Shown one piece after another: positions 24,567 through 35,455 of a DNA stretch of 64,000 bases. The first letter of the stretch is position 1; each line of letters starts with the position of its first letter. The notes under the pieces were generated by a model. It searched no databases. It worked only from the letters and a program-made list of their open reading frames with translations, and was not told the DNA's origin. Source of the DNA: Gnetum montanum (lineage: Eukaryota; Streptophyta; Gnetopsida; Gnetales; Gnetaceae); contig MNCI01001065.1 of NCBI GenBank assembly GCA_015680685.1, forward strand, positions 505,321-569,320, written 5' to 3'. Both the position numbers and the translations under genes were made by a program.

Positions 24567-25480
24567 GTGGTTGAGCCTCTATATGCTCCTCCATCAATTA
24601 AGGCTTCAAACCAACAACAGAGCTCAACGCACATGGTTATGTTAACATATACTGTCACTGACTGGATCAAGGAAGGCCACTTTCCTAGGAAATTCGCTAA
24701 TCCTGTAAGTCCCTTAATCGATCTCCAAGTCGTTGGGAATGAACCTTGTAAAGCTCTTCTGGACTCAAGTTCCAGAGTCAACTTGATATCACACGAAATG
24801 TATAAAGCCTAGAACCTGCCTCCGCTAAAGAAGAGTAATATTTTCTTAGGGCTGGATAACCAGTCCATCACTATTCCCTTAGGACTAGTGGAGGACATCA
24901 TTACCACTGTGTGTGGTTGGTCATACCCAGCTAATTTCCTAGTAATCCAAGTAAATAATGACAAGGGGGACTTCCCAATAATAATGGGAAGGGCATGGCT
25001 AAGTACCGTGAATACATGTATAAGAATTCGTGATCTTTCCCTAGAAATATCTAAGGAAAACACTTATGGGAAGATCGAGAAGAAGAAAGTTCCATGCATC
25101 ACATACAGTGATATAGAGGGTGATTGCATACAGGAATGTTTAGCATTGCCTGCATGCAACTAGTGTGCACTAGAGGTTAACATACAAAGGTGTCTGTATG
25201 TAGCAACCACACAACAAGAAAACACCTAGTGGTTGATAGCTAATCAATAGAGAAACTCACCAATATGCATGGAACTAACTAGGGGACCAACATGCACTCA
25301 TGTCGAAAGCATAGATACATTGGAGCAAGAGTGTCACCAACTTCCAACCTTTAACCTAAAAACACCAATTGGGGGGAGTTGGACACTTCTAAAAAATTCA
25401 AACAAGTGCTCACTATTTTGGATCTCTCCCTTCCAACTCAGTCATGGGGGATATGGCCACCTATGCTGATCATTTCCAGA
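24567..25480 (+). pseudogene. G1 protease and linker (broken)
   Basis: The retropepsin frame has ALLDSSSRVNLIS. The catalytic Asp is at 24772-24774, but the Gly of D-S-G is Ser (24778-24780). Then come VEDIITTVCGWSYPANFLVI and FPIIMGRAWLST. The linker IDTLEQECHQLP leads into SWTLLKNSN and, without RT, into the post-pol sequence containing the PPT-like tract. A TAG at 24810 (after MYKA) and others break the frame. Confidence 0.75.
25439..25453 (+). other. PPT copy 1 in G1
   Basis: CAGTCATGGGGGATA, at the end of the truncated pol frame. It matches the G2 tract at 50481-50496 and the G4 tract at 7373-7388 (minus). Confidence 0.7.
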
Positions 25481-25490
25481 CCACAGTTTC

Positions 25491-27334
25491 CTTTTAAGTT
25501 TTTGTTTTACACATTTTTGTTTTACAAATTTCTTAACTTTTCTTGTTTTTTTTACAACATCGTTTATACTCTTTAATTTTTGTGTGTGTGTTTGTTTATT
25601 TTTTTTGATTCGTCACCAAATAAGTGCTCCAAAGATGGTATGAATCATATTCCATTGATTGCTAATGTTTGGTTTTTACCTTTACATTATGATGTTGATG
25701 CTAGGGTATGGTTCTTTTGATATAACAGGCAATGAGTCCACTTCATCCATACATCCATAAATTTCTATGGTCTCTCTTGGTTTGGAACTATACAGTCCCC
25801 TTTCTCAATAATAAGAACTATCAACAAATCGGTGATTGGACATTTCTCAAACTAAGGAAGGACTCAAGGATTGAAAAGGGTGTGACTTCAAGGGAACTTG
25901 ATGCATTTGTGCTGGCCATTCTCTTGGGTTCCTGGATGTTTCCTTCTTGGGTTTTTCCTACCATTCTGATGATTGCTCCATTATCGGGAAGTTGAGCTAA
26001 TAAAAATAATAAGTCTTTGCATGGTGTGGTTCTCACGCAAAACACAAAATAAAAAAAAAAACATAGTGAGAATTCAAAGCACACCCCTTAGATGAAATAA
26101 TCATTTGGGCTACAAACACTAGTTATGGAACTAAATAAAAATTTTCCCTCTAACTAAGGCCCTTCCTCACTTCCTATCTCCTTTCTCATTTCGTCGGAAT
26201 GGTGGTGACTCTTTGGTGGAGACATTCTTGTTACTTCAAGTGGATGGATTGGCCGAATGTATTAATGTGAAGTCATTGGATGTGGTTTCTTTGAGGCTGG
26301 ATTTGGAATGAGATCTACTAAGTCACATTAACCATTAACACACAAGGGGCTGTACATGACCTTGTTCTTGAAATTCCATTCCATTCTCTTCTTTCCATCA
26401 TTCTTTCTCCATTTTCACCTCATTACCGGTTGTATCAGTAGTCCATATTTTTGTTGATGCATTGTTTTCTTTTTGGTAAACTCTTGTGGTTAAGACTTAA
26501 ACTCTTGTATTCAAATGACATTCCTAAAGCCTACAGACTCTTTGAATGTGGGATTGTTAGGGCATTAAGGGCATGAGCCTGCTTTGGGGAGGACCCACTA
26601 GCATTCCTATTTGGTGCATCCATTAATTTCTTTCCCTTAAATAGTTCTACAATCACCATTTATTTTGTTCATCTCCATCTTTGACATCCATTTTATCAGC
26701 GTTGCCGTTGTTTCTCTTTCTTCATCTTTCTTATTCCTTATCTTTTTCCATTCTATCGCTACCGGAGGTTCGCTCTCAGTCATGGGGGTCCTGGTCCAAT
26801 TTTTTCAATTTTCTCCTAACCCCTACACCTCGGGTAGGCACCAATATTATATCCCCAAATCCATATCAGCCATATCACAACTCAGCCAGTGGACCTTACA
26901 TCGAAGCAAGGTATCAATTGCATTATGATTCATTCACCCTTGCTAATATAATACTATGTTGTATGTGCAGATGGTAATCGTACACCAATGGATTGGATCT
27001 AGAGGGAACACTTGGAATGGACTGGTGCTGAAATAGCTAGGCAAGGAACAAGATTGATGACGTGCTTATGAATGGACAACAAAAGGCACAATCTTGGCGT
27101 TGGCAGCAGTAGACTTCTTCTTTTCTCTCTCTTCTCTCTTCTCTCTTAGCTGCCAAATAAGGCTGGATGTCAAATGTGTATAGTGTTCACTCTTGTTGTC
27201 ATGAACACTAAATTTTGTCATGTATTGTAATGATGATCCATTCACATGTCACCCCATTCACCATTAGTATCATTCAGGTCAATAATCCCATACCTTCCCA
27301 ATATTTTGTAAGGAACTCGAGGACGAGTTTCATT
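25491..27334 (+). other. Noncoding 3' region of G1 with second PPT copy
   Basis: No domain is seen. The 87-codon frame at 25732-25995 is not open in G2 and is probably noncoding. A second PPT copy, CAGTCATGGGGGTC, lies at 26777-26790. At 26971 an ATGG follows 'tatgtgcag', a good splice acceptor, and starts a short frame (MVIVHQWIGSRGNTWNG) also seen in G2. Confidence 0.6.
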
Positions 27335-27348
27335 CAGTCATGGGGGTA
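27335..27348 (+). other. Terminal PPT of G1
   Basis: CAGTCATGGGGGTA immediately before the 3' LTR start TGATGAA at 27349. Confidence 0.88.
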
Positions 27349-28108
27349 TGATGAACCGCGATATCGCATGGGTCGGGATATTACGTATGCGATATCGTAG
27401 CCCGTCACCAGTTCTATAAATAAGAGGTAGCTTTCCCTTGTTTCCTCATCTAGATCTAGATCCTTAGCTAAACTCTGGCAGTTTTACCATTCCATAAATA
27501 GAATAATTTCCATGTGTCCGCAGTAGGAGTCTCAAAGTGAACGGATCTTTATTCAGGAAAATTGTACTTGAGCACACATTTTTGTACGACAATAAAGATA
27601 AAATTTTTGATAAACCTTGCAGTACATGGAATAAGCTAAATAGGATTTAATTACTGTGAATGTTTAAATCATTTCTTAGACAATTAATCTCTCTCAACCC
27701 TTAACTCTCCTAGTTAAGTGCATTCAGTACGACCGCTTCGAGCACGTGCGCTACACTTGGTAACCCAGTAACAAATAGTGTTTGGTAATCCCAGTAGCGT
27801 TGCACTAGTTCATGGTGTGTACGGTAAGTGGGAATGGATACTGATGCTAGGACGATTAGAGCTTAGTTAATGAAAGTTAGTTACTTAGTCTCTTCACCCT
27901 TTCTCCTCTTAGCATAGGCAATAAAAAGATAAAAGTTATAAAAATCACATACCTCAAACTTACTTAACCATACAACCATGATAATACAAGTAAATTTGGG
28001 AATACAATGATTGATTAACCTTAAGTGTTCCATTAAGGTGTGTCCTGGATCACGTGTGTAACACTCATATTCATATGGTTGAGTGTAGGGGTACCTCACC
28101 ACTAATCA
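27349..28108 (+). repeat. 3' LTR of G1
   Basis: 760 bp, collinear with the 5' LTR. Palindromes are at 27360 (gatatc), 27377 (gatatt) and 27391 (gatatc), steps 17 and 14. The 5' copy has 20 and 14, so the two LTRs differ by a 3-bp change within the array. The TATA box is at about 27414-27421. Confidence 0.92.
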
Positions 28109-28113
28109 ACAAG

Positions 28114-28651
28114 GCTATTACCAAAGCTTTGATTTTCCTTGCAAATAGGTTTGCACTTGAAATAGAAAGTGAGAATGTCTAGTTCAGGACAAACATAAAA
28201 GTCAAAGAAGAAATGATGTGAGGTTAGTATTTTGACATGACATGTCATTGAAACTTAGAAAAAGAATAGTAAAGGGAAAATCCTAGAAACTACGTTAATT
28301 TCTCAAAGGTCCTCCTTGTAACACTGAAAGGATGTTGCAATATGAATCATTATACTTTGAGATTCTTCACAATTTGAGATATTAATGAAACAATATATCA
28401 TATATTAAAGTGAAAATTCCATATGTTTTGCCTAAAGTATAGAAAATTATTTAGGAGTGCTACATTTTATTGAATAAATAGCATATCTACTTGTCTTTTT
28501 GTTTTTTTCTTTTAAATTCTTCTTAGAGATCTTATGTATCTCTATCCTTTATTTTTACGCTTATAATCCTAAAAACATATATTCAAACATCCTTGATAAA
28601 TGGATAAAAAATTATTTTGAATTTTATGTATTTTAGTAGGTTTGTTAAAGA
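28114..28651. other. AT-rich host or hAT-flank sequence
   Basis: Lies between the G1 target duplication and the LINE insertion site, and was originally contiguous with 34488 onward. No coding frame or domain recognised. A weak match to hAT upstream sequence cannot be excluded. Confidence 0.4.
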
Positions 28652-28663
28652 TTATTATTAATC
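28652..28663. repeat. Left target-site duplication of LINE
   Basis: TTATTATTAATC, identical to 34476-34487. A perfect 12-bp duplication flanking a LINE is expected of target-primed integration. Confidence 0.85.
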
Positions 28664-28693
28664 GAGTCATAGATCTTGAAGAAATTGAAAATG

Positions 28694-30000
28694 AAGCCAT
28701 TGATAGAGGACACCAGGCGGGCACAGCCGGACACGATGACCCAGGCGCACACGACAGCATAGGAGCACACAATGACACAGGTGGCCATGGTGGTATAGGA
28801 GGATGTTGAGACCCAGGCGACCAAGGAGACCCAGATGAATAATACAAGTGACATGAGGGAGGTCGGGCTAGAGAACCTATAGGACCCTCTCAAAGGTTCT
28901 AGAGAGTTCACCAGCTGCTTGCGGGAGGGGACGGTGCTATGGATAAAGGTTGGTCACTCGACCGTGGACACACTGGAATGATTGGAATGCATCCTGATCG
29001 GCAAGTTCATGTTAGAGAAAGCAAGGCCACTGATGGATTTGATTAGGAGATGGGTTCGGTCGGTTTGGGGGCTAGATACGATGACGATCAAAAGCCTAGC
29101 TAACGACCATCTCCTGTTTTGCTTCACCTTGGTAGTGGATAGGGAACGCATCTTGGTGGAGGGGCCTTGGTTTTATGGGGCACGGGCATTGGCACTGGCA
29201 CTCAGGGGCACACCGTGATAAAGACCTATTTGAACGAGCACTGGTTTGGGTTTGGTTACACGGTCTCCCTCTGGAATACTGGTCGGTAGATTTCCTGCAA
29301 TCGATGGCTGTGTTATTCAAAAAGTTTATTAAATTTGACCCATTCATCGAGGGGATGGACCATTTGGGTTTTACGTAGTTTTGTGTGTGGAGGTCCCTAC
29401 GCTCCACAGACCATGTTGGTGAACTTGTGTTGGACACCGACCTCGGAGAGGAGAAGGTCTGCGTATAGTTCAAAAATCTACCGACGTAGGTCTCAGCCTC
29501 ACCTATGGACATCACTAATGGGGGTGACCCTACGAAATAGGGCTGTACCACCCCTGAACTTAACGACGAGGGTTGGCAGCTCATCGAAAAAAAGGGCCAG
29601 GTGTTCAACAAGGGCTTGCTGGCACCCGCAGGTGTTGCGAAGAGTAAGGTGGGGGTTCCACATCATAAGGTGGGGCTTTCGCAGAGTAAGGTGGGGGCTG
29701 CCTCCAGGCATGGTCTGGTCATCCTTGGCCACGACGAGCTAGGGGGGACCATCAGGGGCCTCGCACGGTGGAAGACCATTTGCTGGTGGCCAGGAAGACC
29801 GACCAGGCATGACAAGTAAGGCTCCTTATGGTGCCCTGACAAGGGTAGGCGCCCAGACTGATGCGGGAGCCCAGATGAGCTACAATGGCTTACCCCACAT
29901 CCCCAAGATAGGTGGGTGGGCTCGTCGTGGGGTGGACAAAAACTGCCACTGCTAACTGACTAGATCACCACTAGCAAGGGTTTAGAGTGGCCCAAAATCT
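28694..30000 (+). pseudogene. LINE ORF1 (DUF4283-type RNA-binding protein), broken
   Basis: Frames at 28982-29218 (WGLDTMTIKSLANDHLLFCF, then VEGPWFYGARALALAL) and 29175-29378 (VWLHGLPLEYWSVDFLQ) together form the DUF4283 pattern seen in plant LINE ORF1 proteins, with a frameshift between them. Further on, 29601-29819 has an imperfect short repeat (KVGVPHHKVGLSQSKVGA). No CCHC knuckle could be read with confidence. An active version would coat LINE RNA. Confidence 0.7.
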
Positions 30001-30174
30001 CTGAAGGTTGTCGAGGGATGCCACAAGATAGGGGGTGGAGGTTGCTAAGCCAATGCCCAAGGTTGGATGCCTTGATAGTGCCCACACCCGGCACATGGCC
30101 ACGCAACTGTATGTCGACTTGGGAGTGCAACCTACACTCTAGGAGGTTTACAATAGACATTCGTCTATTTCACC

Positions 30175-33100
30175 ATGAAGGTACTTTCCAGGAATTGTTG
30201 GGGACAGGGCACCCCGTATAAACGACATACCCTGAATCAAATGGTGTGCACCGAGGGGTGCGATGTAGTGTGTCTCCAAGAGACAAACTTATGACAAAAG
30301 GAAGCTCAGGTGTTACAGTGGAAGGGATGGTGCATTCACCTCGTGCCTAGTCAGGGACGGGCAGGAGGCCTTGCTGTCCTCACCAGGGTGAACTCGTCTT
30401 TGCTTGATGTGTCTGATTGGTGCATTACCATGCACCTTCCAGGACCGAACGTCTGGGTCACCAACGTCTACAGGGCCCAAGCGTGGTAGGACTGCATCAT
30501 GGAATTCTCTCGGGTCATGGGGCTGGTCCCCTGAGGCTCACACTAGCTCCTCATAGGGGACTTTAATCAATGGCTCTACAGTTGGGAGAAGACTGGGGGT
30601 TCTTCTTTGGAGCCCCAGGGGGCTTCCAAGTGCTTGGTACTATTGCAACACACTAGCCTCACAGACCTGGAGATTGCAAGCTGCAGGTACACCTGGAGCA
30701 ATATAAGGCAGGGCACGGCCAAGGTGCAATCCCGCATTAACTGGGTGTGGGTTAGCACTACGCTTTTGTTAGATTGGGAAGTCCAAACTTATGAGCAGGA
30801 CCAGGTGGCCTCAGATCACCGACCCATCATCTATCACTTGGAGACAGAAGTGTCCAGGGCCCCATGCCTGTTCAGATTTGAAAAAACCTGGTTGACAAAA
30901 CCCTAGTTGGGCGAGCTGGTCCAATCTATCTGGTAAGGATACAACGACACGAAGGAGCCACGTGACTTACTCAAGCACGGACTTAGGGCCCTCAAATGCC
31001 AAATCAAATCCCTCGCCACGACGGACAAGTACAGCTTCAAAGGCTATCGATCTCAACTGCAATCCCAACTGCAAAACATCCAGTGCCAACAAGATCATGG
31101 CGTCAATTTCGCCCAAGTGGAACTCGCCCTCTTAGCTGAGTTGCATACCTTAGTGCATAAAGAGGAGGAATACTAGTGTCAACGGGCTCGTATACAGTGG
31201 CTCTAGGCTAACGACTATCACACAAAATTCTTCTTTACCGCGACGAAGGCACATTGGAAGACCCGCTATCAATTGTAGTGAATGCTTCATGGCCTAGGTC
31301 ATGGGGAATAACCCCACTCATCATCTGGCCTGGATAACCTATTATACTACTAGCAATAGGTTTGGCAATGGCAACCCATGGATCCCATATCAGTCACTAT
31401 CCCAAAGATCCTCACCGCATTCGACAACCAGTGCCTCATGCAACCCTTCTCCTGTGCTAAACTCCATACCGCGCAGATAAAGCCCCAGGGGCCAGATGGA
31501 TGGCCCATCAAATATTTTCACGAGTTCAAAGACTTACTTGGGCCTAATCTACTAGACACCTTCAACCATATGCTCGCATGGCAACAAGTATGCAAGGAAA
31601 TTAATTACTCCCAAGTGGTCCTGCTTCCGAAGACAGTTAACCCCACATCCCTTGGGCATTTTTGTCCCATTGGCATCTGTAACTCACTCCTACGGCTCTT
31701 CTCACGGATGGTGGTTGCCAGGATGAGGCCCCTCATGGCATGACTTGTGGGACAAAACCAAGCTAGGTTTGTCAAAGGCCATCATATCTAGGATCAGGTA
31801 TTGCTCCTACAGGAAATCCAGCACTCCCTCAAAACTGCCAGATTCCCCGAGCTCTACATCAAATTAGACATCACTAAAGCTTATGACTCCGTAAGCTGGG
31901 CTGCCCTTAGGACGATGCTGTAGAAAAAAGGGTTTACAAAACTATTCGTGGATCTGTGCCTTCAGGTTCAGAAGGGCGGACGGTACTCGCTGGACATTGA
32001 CGGCCACCTCTGGGAGTTCCAAGGGACGGGCCGCAGGCTTAGACAAGGGGATCCTCTCTCCCCACTCCTCTTCCTCCTGGTGATGGACCTCATGCAAACC
32101 TACTGCGCAAAGGAAGGCATCCAAGGGCTAGACATCCATGGCATCCAATGCTTAACTGCCCACTACGTAGATGACACGATGATCTTTACTCGTGCCACCG
32201 TACCGCAAGCCCGGGCACTTCTAAGGGCGCTAGACAGGATGAAGAGGGAAGTGGGGCTGATCCCCAACCCAAGTAAGTCTGCACTCTACCTAACCCATAC
32301 CCACCCCAACGTCCGCAACAAGGTCACCGAGATTTTGGGGATTCTACCAAGGGGAGCAAAGAACACGTACTTGGGCATCCCCATGCACAATTGGCATAGA
32401 CAACGAACTTGGCAGGTGCTCATAATGAAACTCCAAAAGTGCATGACACACTGGGTGAATAGGTTCCTAGCTCAAAAAGGGAAAATTGTGCTGGCAGCCA
32501 TGGTGAGATTCACGACATCCATGGCCACCTCGCCATTCGGAGTCATTCAAAAAATTGACGCAATAATTCAGGATTTTGTATGGTCAGGGGGCAAGGGTGG
32601 ACCAAAAATGCATCTGGTGTCCTAGGAAAAGACTACTCACCCTCGTCCAATAAGGGGTGTCAGCATTCTACCATTTGCAGTGGAAGCTGCAATGGGAAGG
32701 TAGCGGCTTCTTCGTTGATTCTCCTCAACGTTGGATGACCCCCCCAAGTGGGTGCAAATCGTATTACGAAAATATCATCCCTAGGTGGCTACTAGGCAGA
32801 CTCCCTGGTGTGGCATCAAATCTGCGTGCACGTCAGCATGCTCAGACATGAAAACGAGGTTTCCCTAGACCCCCAACAACTACTCCAGCATCAATTCCCA
32901 GTGGACCCCGGATGGATGCGTCTATGGAAAGGCCACTTACCAGAAAAAATCAAGACCTTCGAGTGGCTGCTCCTACACCAGGCGCTCCCCGTTCACATGC
33001 GGCTAAGGGCACGTGGCATGCTCATCGATACCATCTTCCTAATGTGCAATTAGTGCACAGAGACGCTCCATCACTTCTTGCATAAATGCCACGTGGCCTG

Positions 33101-34118
33101 AAACTTATGGTGTACGGCCAGCCTCCCCCTGCTCGACTACTTTGAAATTTTGCAAATGCTTGCCGCGTTGTGGACCCTCTAGCGTGCCAGAAATGATCGG
33201 GTCTTTAAAGGGACAGAGCTTCCCCCACCTGCCGCACTGGCTTACCTGTTCCACAGACTCTGGGGTGAAATTACTATGGTTATGGGTACGCGTGCATACC
33301 TCGAGTCGCCTGCTACTGACATCCAAAATCAACCGGAGCTCTGGCATTGGGTTATGCAGATGGGGTGGACCAAAGTGCTGCAATGCATCACGGTAGACCT
33401 GGAGCTGGATGTCCAACCATTTTAAGTGAACTAGAATGGGGAGGTCGTCGTGTTTCGTGAGCGTCAAATTCTGGTGATCATGGATGCCTTGGCCGCAACA
33501 ATTGGTGCTCCTGCAACGGGGAACTGGATTCCCCCAGTCGCACGGTCCCAGGTTGCGATGATCGATTTCTTCTGTGGTCCCATCCCTCGGATAGCCAGGG
33601 GCCACATTCAGGGGACAACCCTCCCACCCACTTGGTGCGCTGCGATGGCACTGGTGGAGAGTTGCTTCATTCAATTAGGCTCACATCACAAACTCAATGG
33701 GGTACACTTCATGTTCCTCCAAAGCATGCGCACCGAGACTCCCGTCAACCTCGCCCACTTCCTTTGGGAGTCTTGGGGTAATCCGTGCCCTCTGGCAGGC
33801 TGGTACCCCAATCCCGTTGCTTCGACCGTAGCCTTAACCAGCGCAGGTGTATCAACGGAGGCGGAGGAGACAAGGTCTCCCTACGGGGGGTATTGCAATC
33901 TCATACGGGACCACGGCTACGCCCCCCAAGACTCTCATGATACTGAAGGCACGCGGGATGGGCTAGGACAGGTCCCACGGAGTGATGCGTCGACTGCAAA
34001 CGACGGACCTAGAGACAACACTGGGGGGGGGGGCAGCTTCTTGACAATTCATCATTGCCCCCGCAATCATACAGCCATACGCTACAATGGATCGAGAACG
34101 TTATCAAAGACCACATGA
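30175..34118 (+). pseudogene. LINE ORF2: endonuclease, reverse transcriptase, zinc motif
   Basis: The ATG at 30175 starts MKVLSRNCWG, the usual opening of a LINE endonuclease, followed by VVCLQET, LLIGDFNQ and the catalytic SDHRPI (from 30811). The RT has GPDGWPIKYF, IKLDITKAYDSVSW, RRLRQGDPLSPLLF and the catalytic YVDD (32164-32175). Endonuclease and RT are in the same frame despite about a dozen stops. Two frame changes lie between about 32620 and 32810. The zinc motif C-x2-C...H-x4-C lies near 33045-33095, then the RARNDRVFKG block. The frame then stays coding-like for a further 220 codons (33450-34118) with no domain I know, longer than the usual ORF2 tail. Confidence 0.88.
34023..34033 (+). 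repeat. G11 homopolymer near ORF2 end
   Basis: Eleven G residues. The coding-like frame before it ends at 34118, and another frame with protein-like content (HTLQWIENVIKDHM) is open from 34055. Slippage here would switch frames. A second tract of 13 G lies at 34250-34262. Confidence 0.6.
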
Positions 34119-34475
34119 TAGCCATTGCCCAGATAATTGAGGAAAATAGACGTCACCTAGCGGTAGGCCCGGGAGAGCCGGTTTTGAGACTTCAAACCTC
34201 CGAAGAGAGCCAGGGCTCCAACCACAACCCCCCCAAAAGCCTCTAACGTGGGGGGGGGGGGGAGATATGCCCGGATTGGTCAAAATCTCGAGTTAAGGGT
34301 TTGGGAATGGGACATACTGCCCGCTTGAGGTAATGCCCCGTAGTGGTTGCGGTTCGCAGGGGACCTGGGGTTGGGGTCCACGGTCGGTGTGGGGCCAGCA
34401 GCTCTTGCCTACGTTGTATTGATGTATAACCTTCTGTTTGGGAATAACAATTCGCTCGATTTTTTCCAAAAAAGC

Positions 34476-34487
34476 TTATTATTAATC
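34476..34487. repeat. Right target-site duplication of LINE
   Basis: TTATTATTAATC, matching 28652-28663. Confidence 0.85.
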
Positions 34488-34980
34488 AAAGTAAGTCTAA
34501 TTATATCTTATATGGTATGAAATTTTAATTTTTAATTTTGGCATTATAAATATGCAAATAAATGTCATTTGAAAAATAGGATTTACATTTTGAAGAACTT
34601 GAACTCATGAAGGATACGAAGAAATATCATAATGTTATTCATTAAAGAGAGATTTTCAAAAATAAGCTATGGAGAATGGTTATTATTAAAAGAAATTATT
34701 CTAAAGGTAACTGCTATGGAAGCAACTCATGGATTTATTTTTATTGCAACATAAATAGACATATTTTTATTGCATGAGTTAGGTATCACTTACTTTGAAT
34801 TGGAAAAAAAGATCAAATTGTGGTATGTAAAAGAATGTCAAAATTTGAAAGGGAAAACCTTGTAAGATAGTTCAAACAATTTGAAAAGATGCATGTAAAT
34901 AAAATCGTGTGCATACAAATGCTAATCATTTAGTATTAAACATTGGTATAGAGAAAATGTTTGATGTTTCAAATAGAAAA

Positions 34981-35455
34981 AATGGGAATGCAATCATAGG
35001 AAGACTTTTTTATGCTCATGGCATACCTTTTAACATTGCTAAATCTCCTTATTGGAAATAAGTTGTACAAATGATAAATTTTGCTCCAAAAGGTTATGTT
35101 TTACCTAGTTATGAAAAGATTAGAAAAACTTTGTTATGTGAAAAAAAATCTTGAATGGAAGAAAATTTAAGATACATAAAGGGTTTTTCTTTTACAACAA
35201 GTATGTTTATTTTATTGGGACAAATATCAATAATAAACCACTTTCTAATATTCTTACATCATCTTTAAAAGGTATTATATTTATAAAGTTACATGATACC
35301 TAGGAAAATGTTACAAATTTTGCATATTTAATGGAATTATTACATGAGGCGATAAATATTATGGGTAGAGATAATATTGTGTAGATTATCACAAATAGTG
35401 CTTCTTTTTTATGTATTAAAGGTATTAATTCAGAAAACTTTATTAGCATAGGTAC
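34981..35455 (+). pseudogene. hAT-superfamily transposase fragment (DUF659 region)
   Basis: The plus frame reads NGNAIIGRLFYAHGIPFNIA, then PKGYVLPSYEKIRKTLL, the start of the DUF659 domain of plant hAT-like transposases. After a frameshift at about 35225 come SSLKGIIFIKLHD, YLMELLHEAINIMGRDNIV and IITNSASFLCIKG, corresponding to the 'SPKGTVFLKS' and 'VVQVVTDNAANY' parts. Key Asp residues of the second block are lost (ITNSAS). The C-terminal dimerisation domain was not found. The LINE inserted in its 5' flank. Confidence 0.65.

Larger units (their letters stand above)
21605..28108 (+). mobile_element. Non-autonomous Athila-like element G1 (gag-protease only)
   Basis: A complete 6.5 kb LTR element with a perfect 5-bp target duplication ACAAG (21600-21604 and 28109-28113). 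LTRs are 21605-22390 and 27349-28108. It contains PBS, a broken gag, a protease and the protease-RT linker, then jumps directly to the sequence that follows pol in G4. There is no RT, RNase H or integrase. G2 has the same junction, so the deletion predates both insertions and the family moved using enzymes from an autonomous relative such as G4. In structure it is a TR-GAG type retrotransposon. G1 also lost about 420 bp of the gag core relative to G2. Confidence 0.92.
28664..34475 (+). mobile_element. Full-length plant LINE (L1-type), decayed
   Basis: 5.8 kb, bounded by a perfect 12-bp duplication. ORF1 has the DUF4283-type gag-like domain; ORF2 has an apurinic endonuclease, RT and a C-terminal zinc motif. 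The 3' end (ttttttccaaaaaagc) has only a stub of A-tail. It is clearly richer in G+C than its flanks. In-frame stops are mostly TAG or TGA, as expected from methylated-C decay. The length and terminal duplication show a nearly complete, un-truncated insertion. Confidence 0.9.

Noticed and set aside
25732-25995. 87-codon open frame in the G1 3' region as a possible accessory gene
   Set aside because: The homologous stretch in G2 (50808-51005) is conserved in sequence but contains frameshifts and stops, so the conservation is not protein-level.
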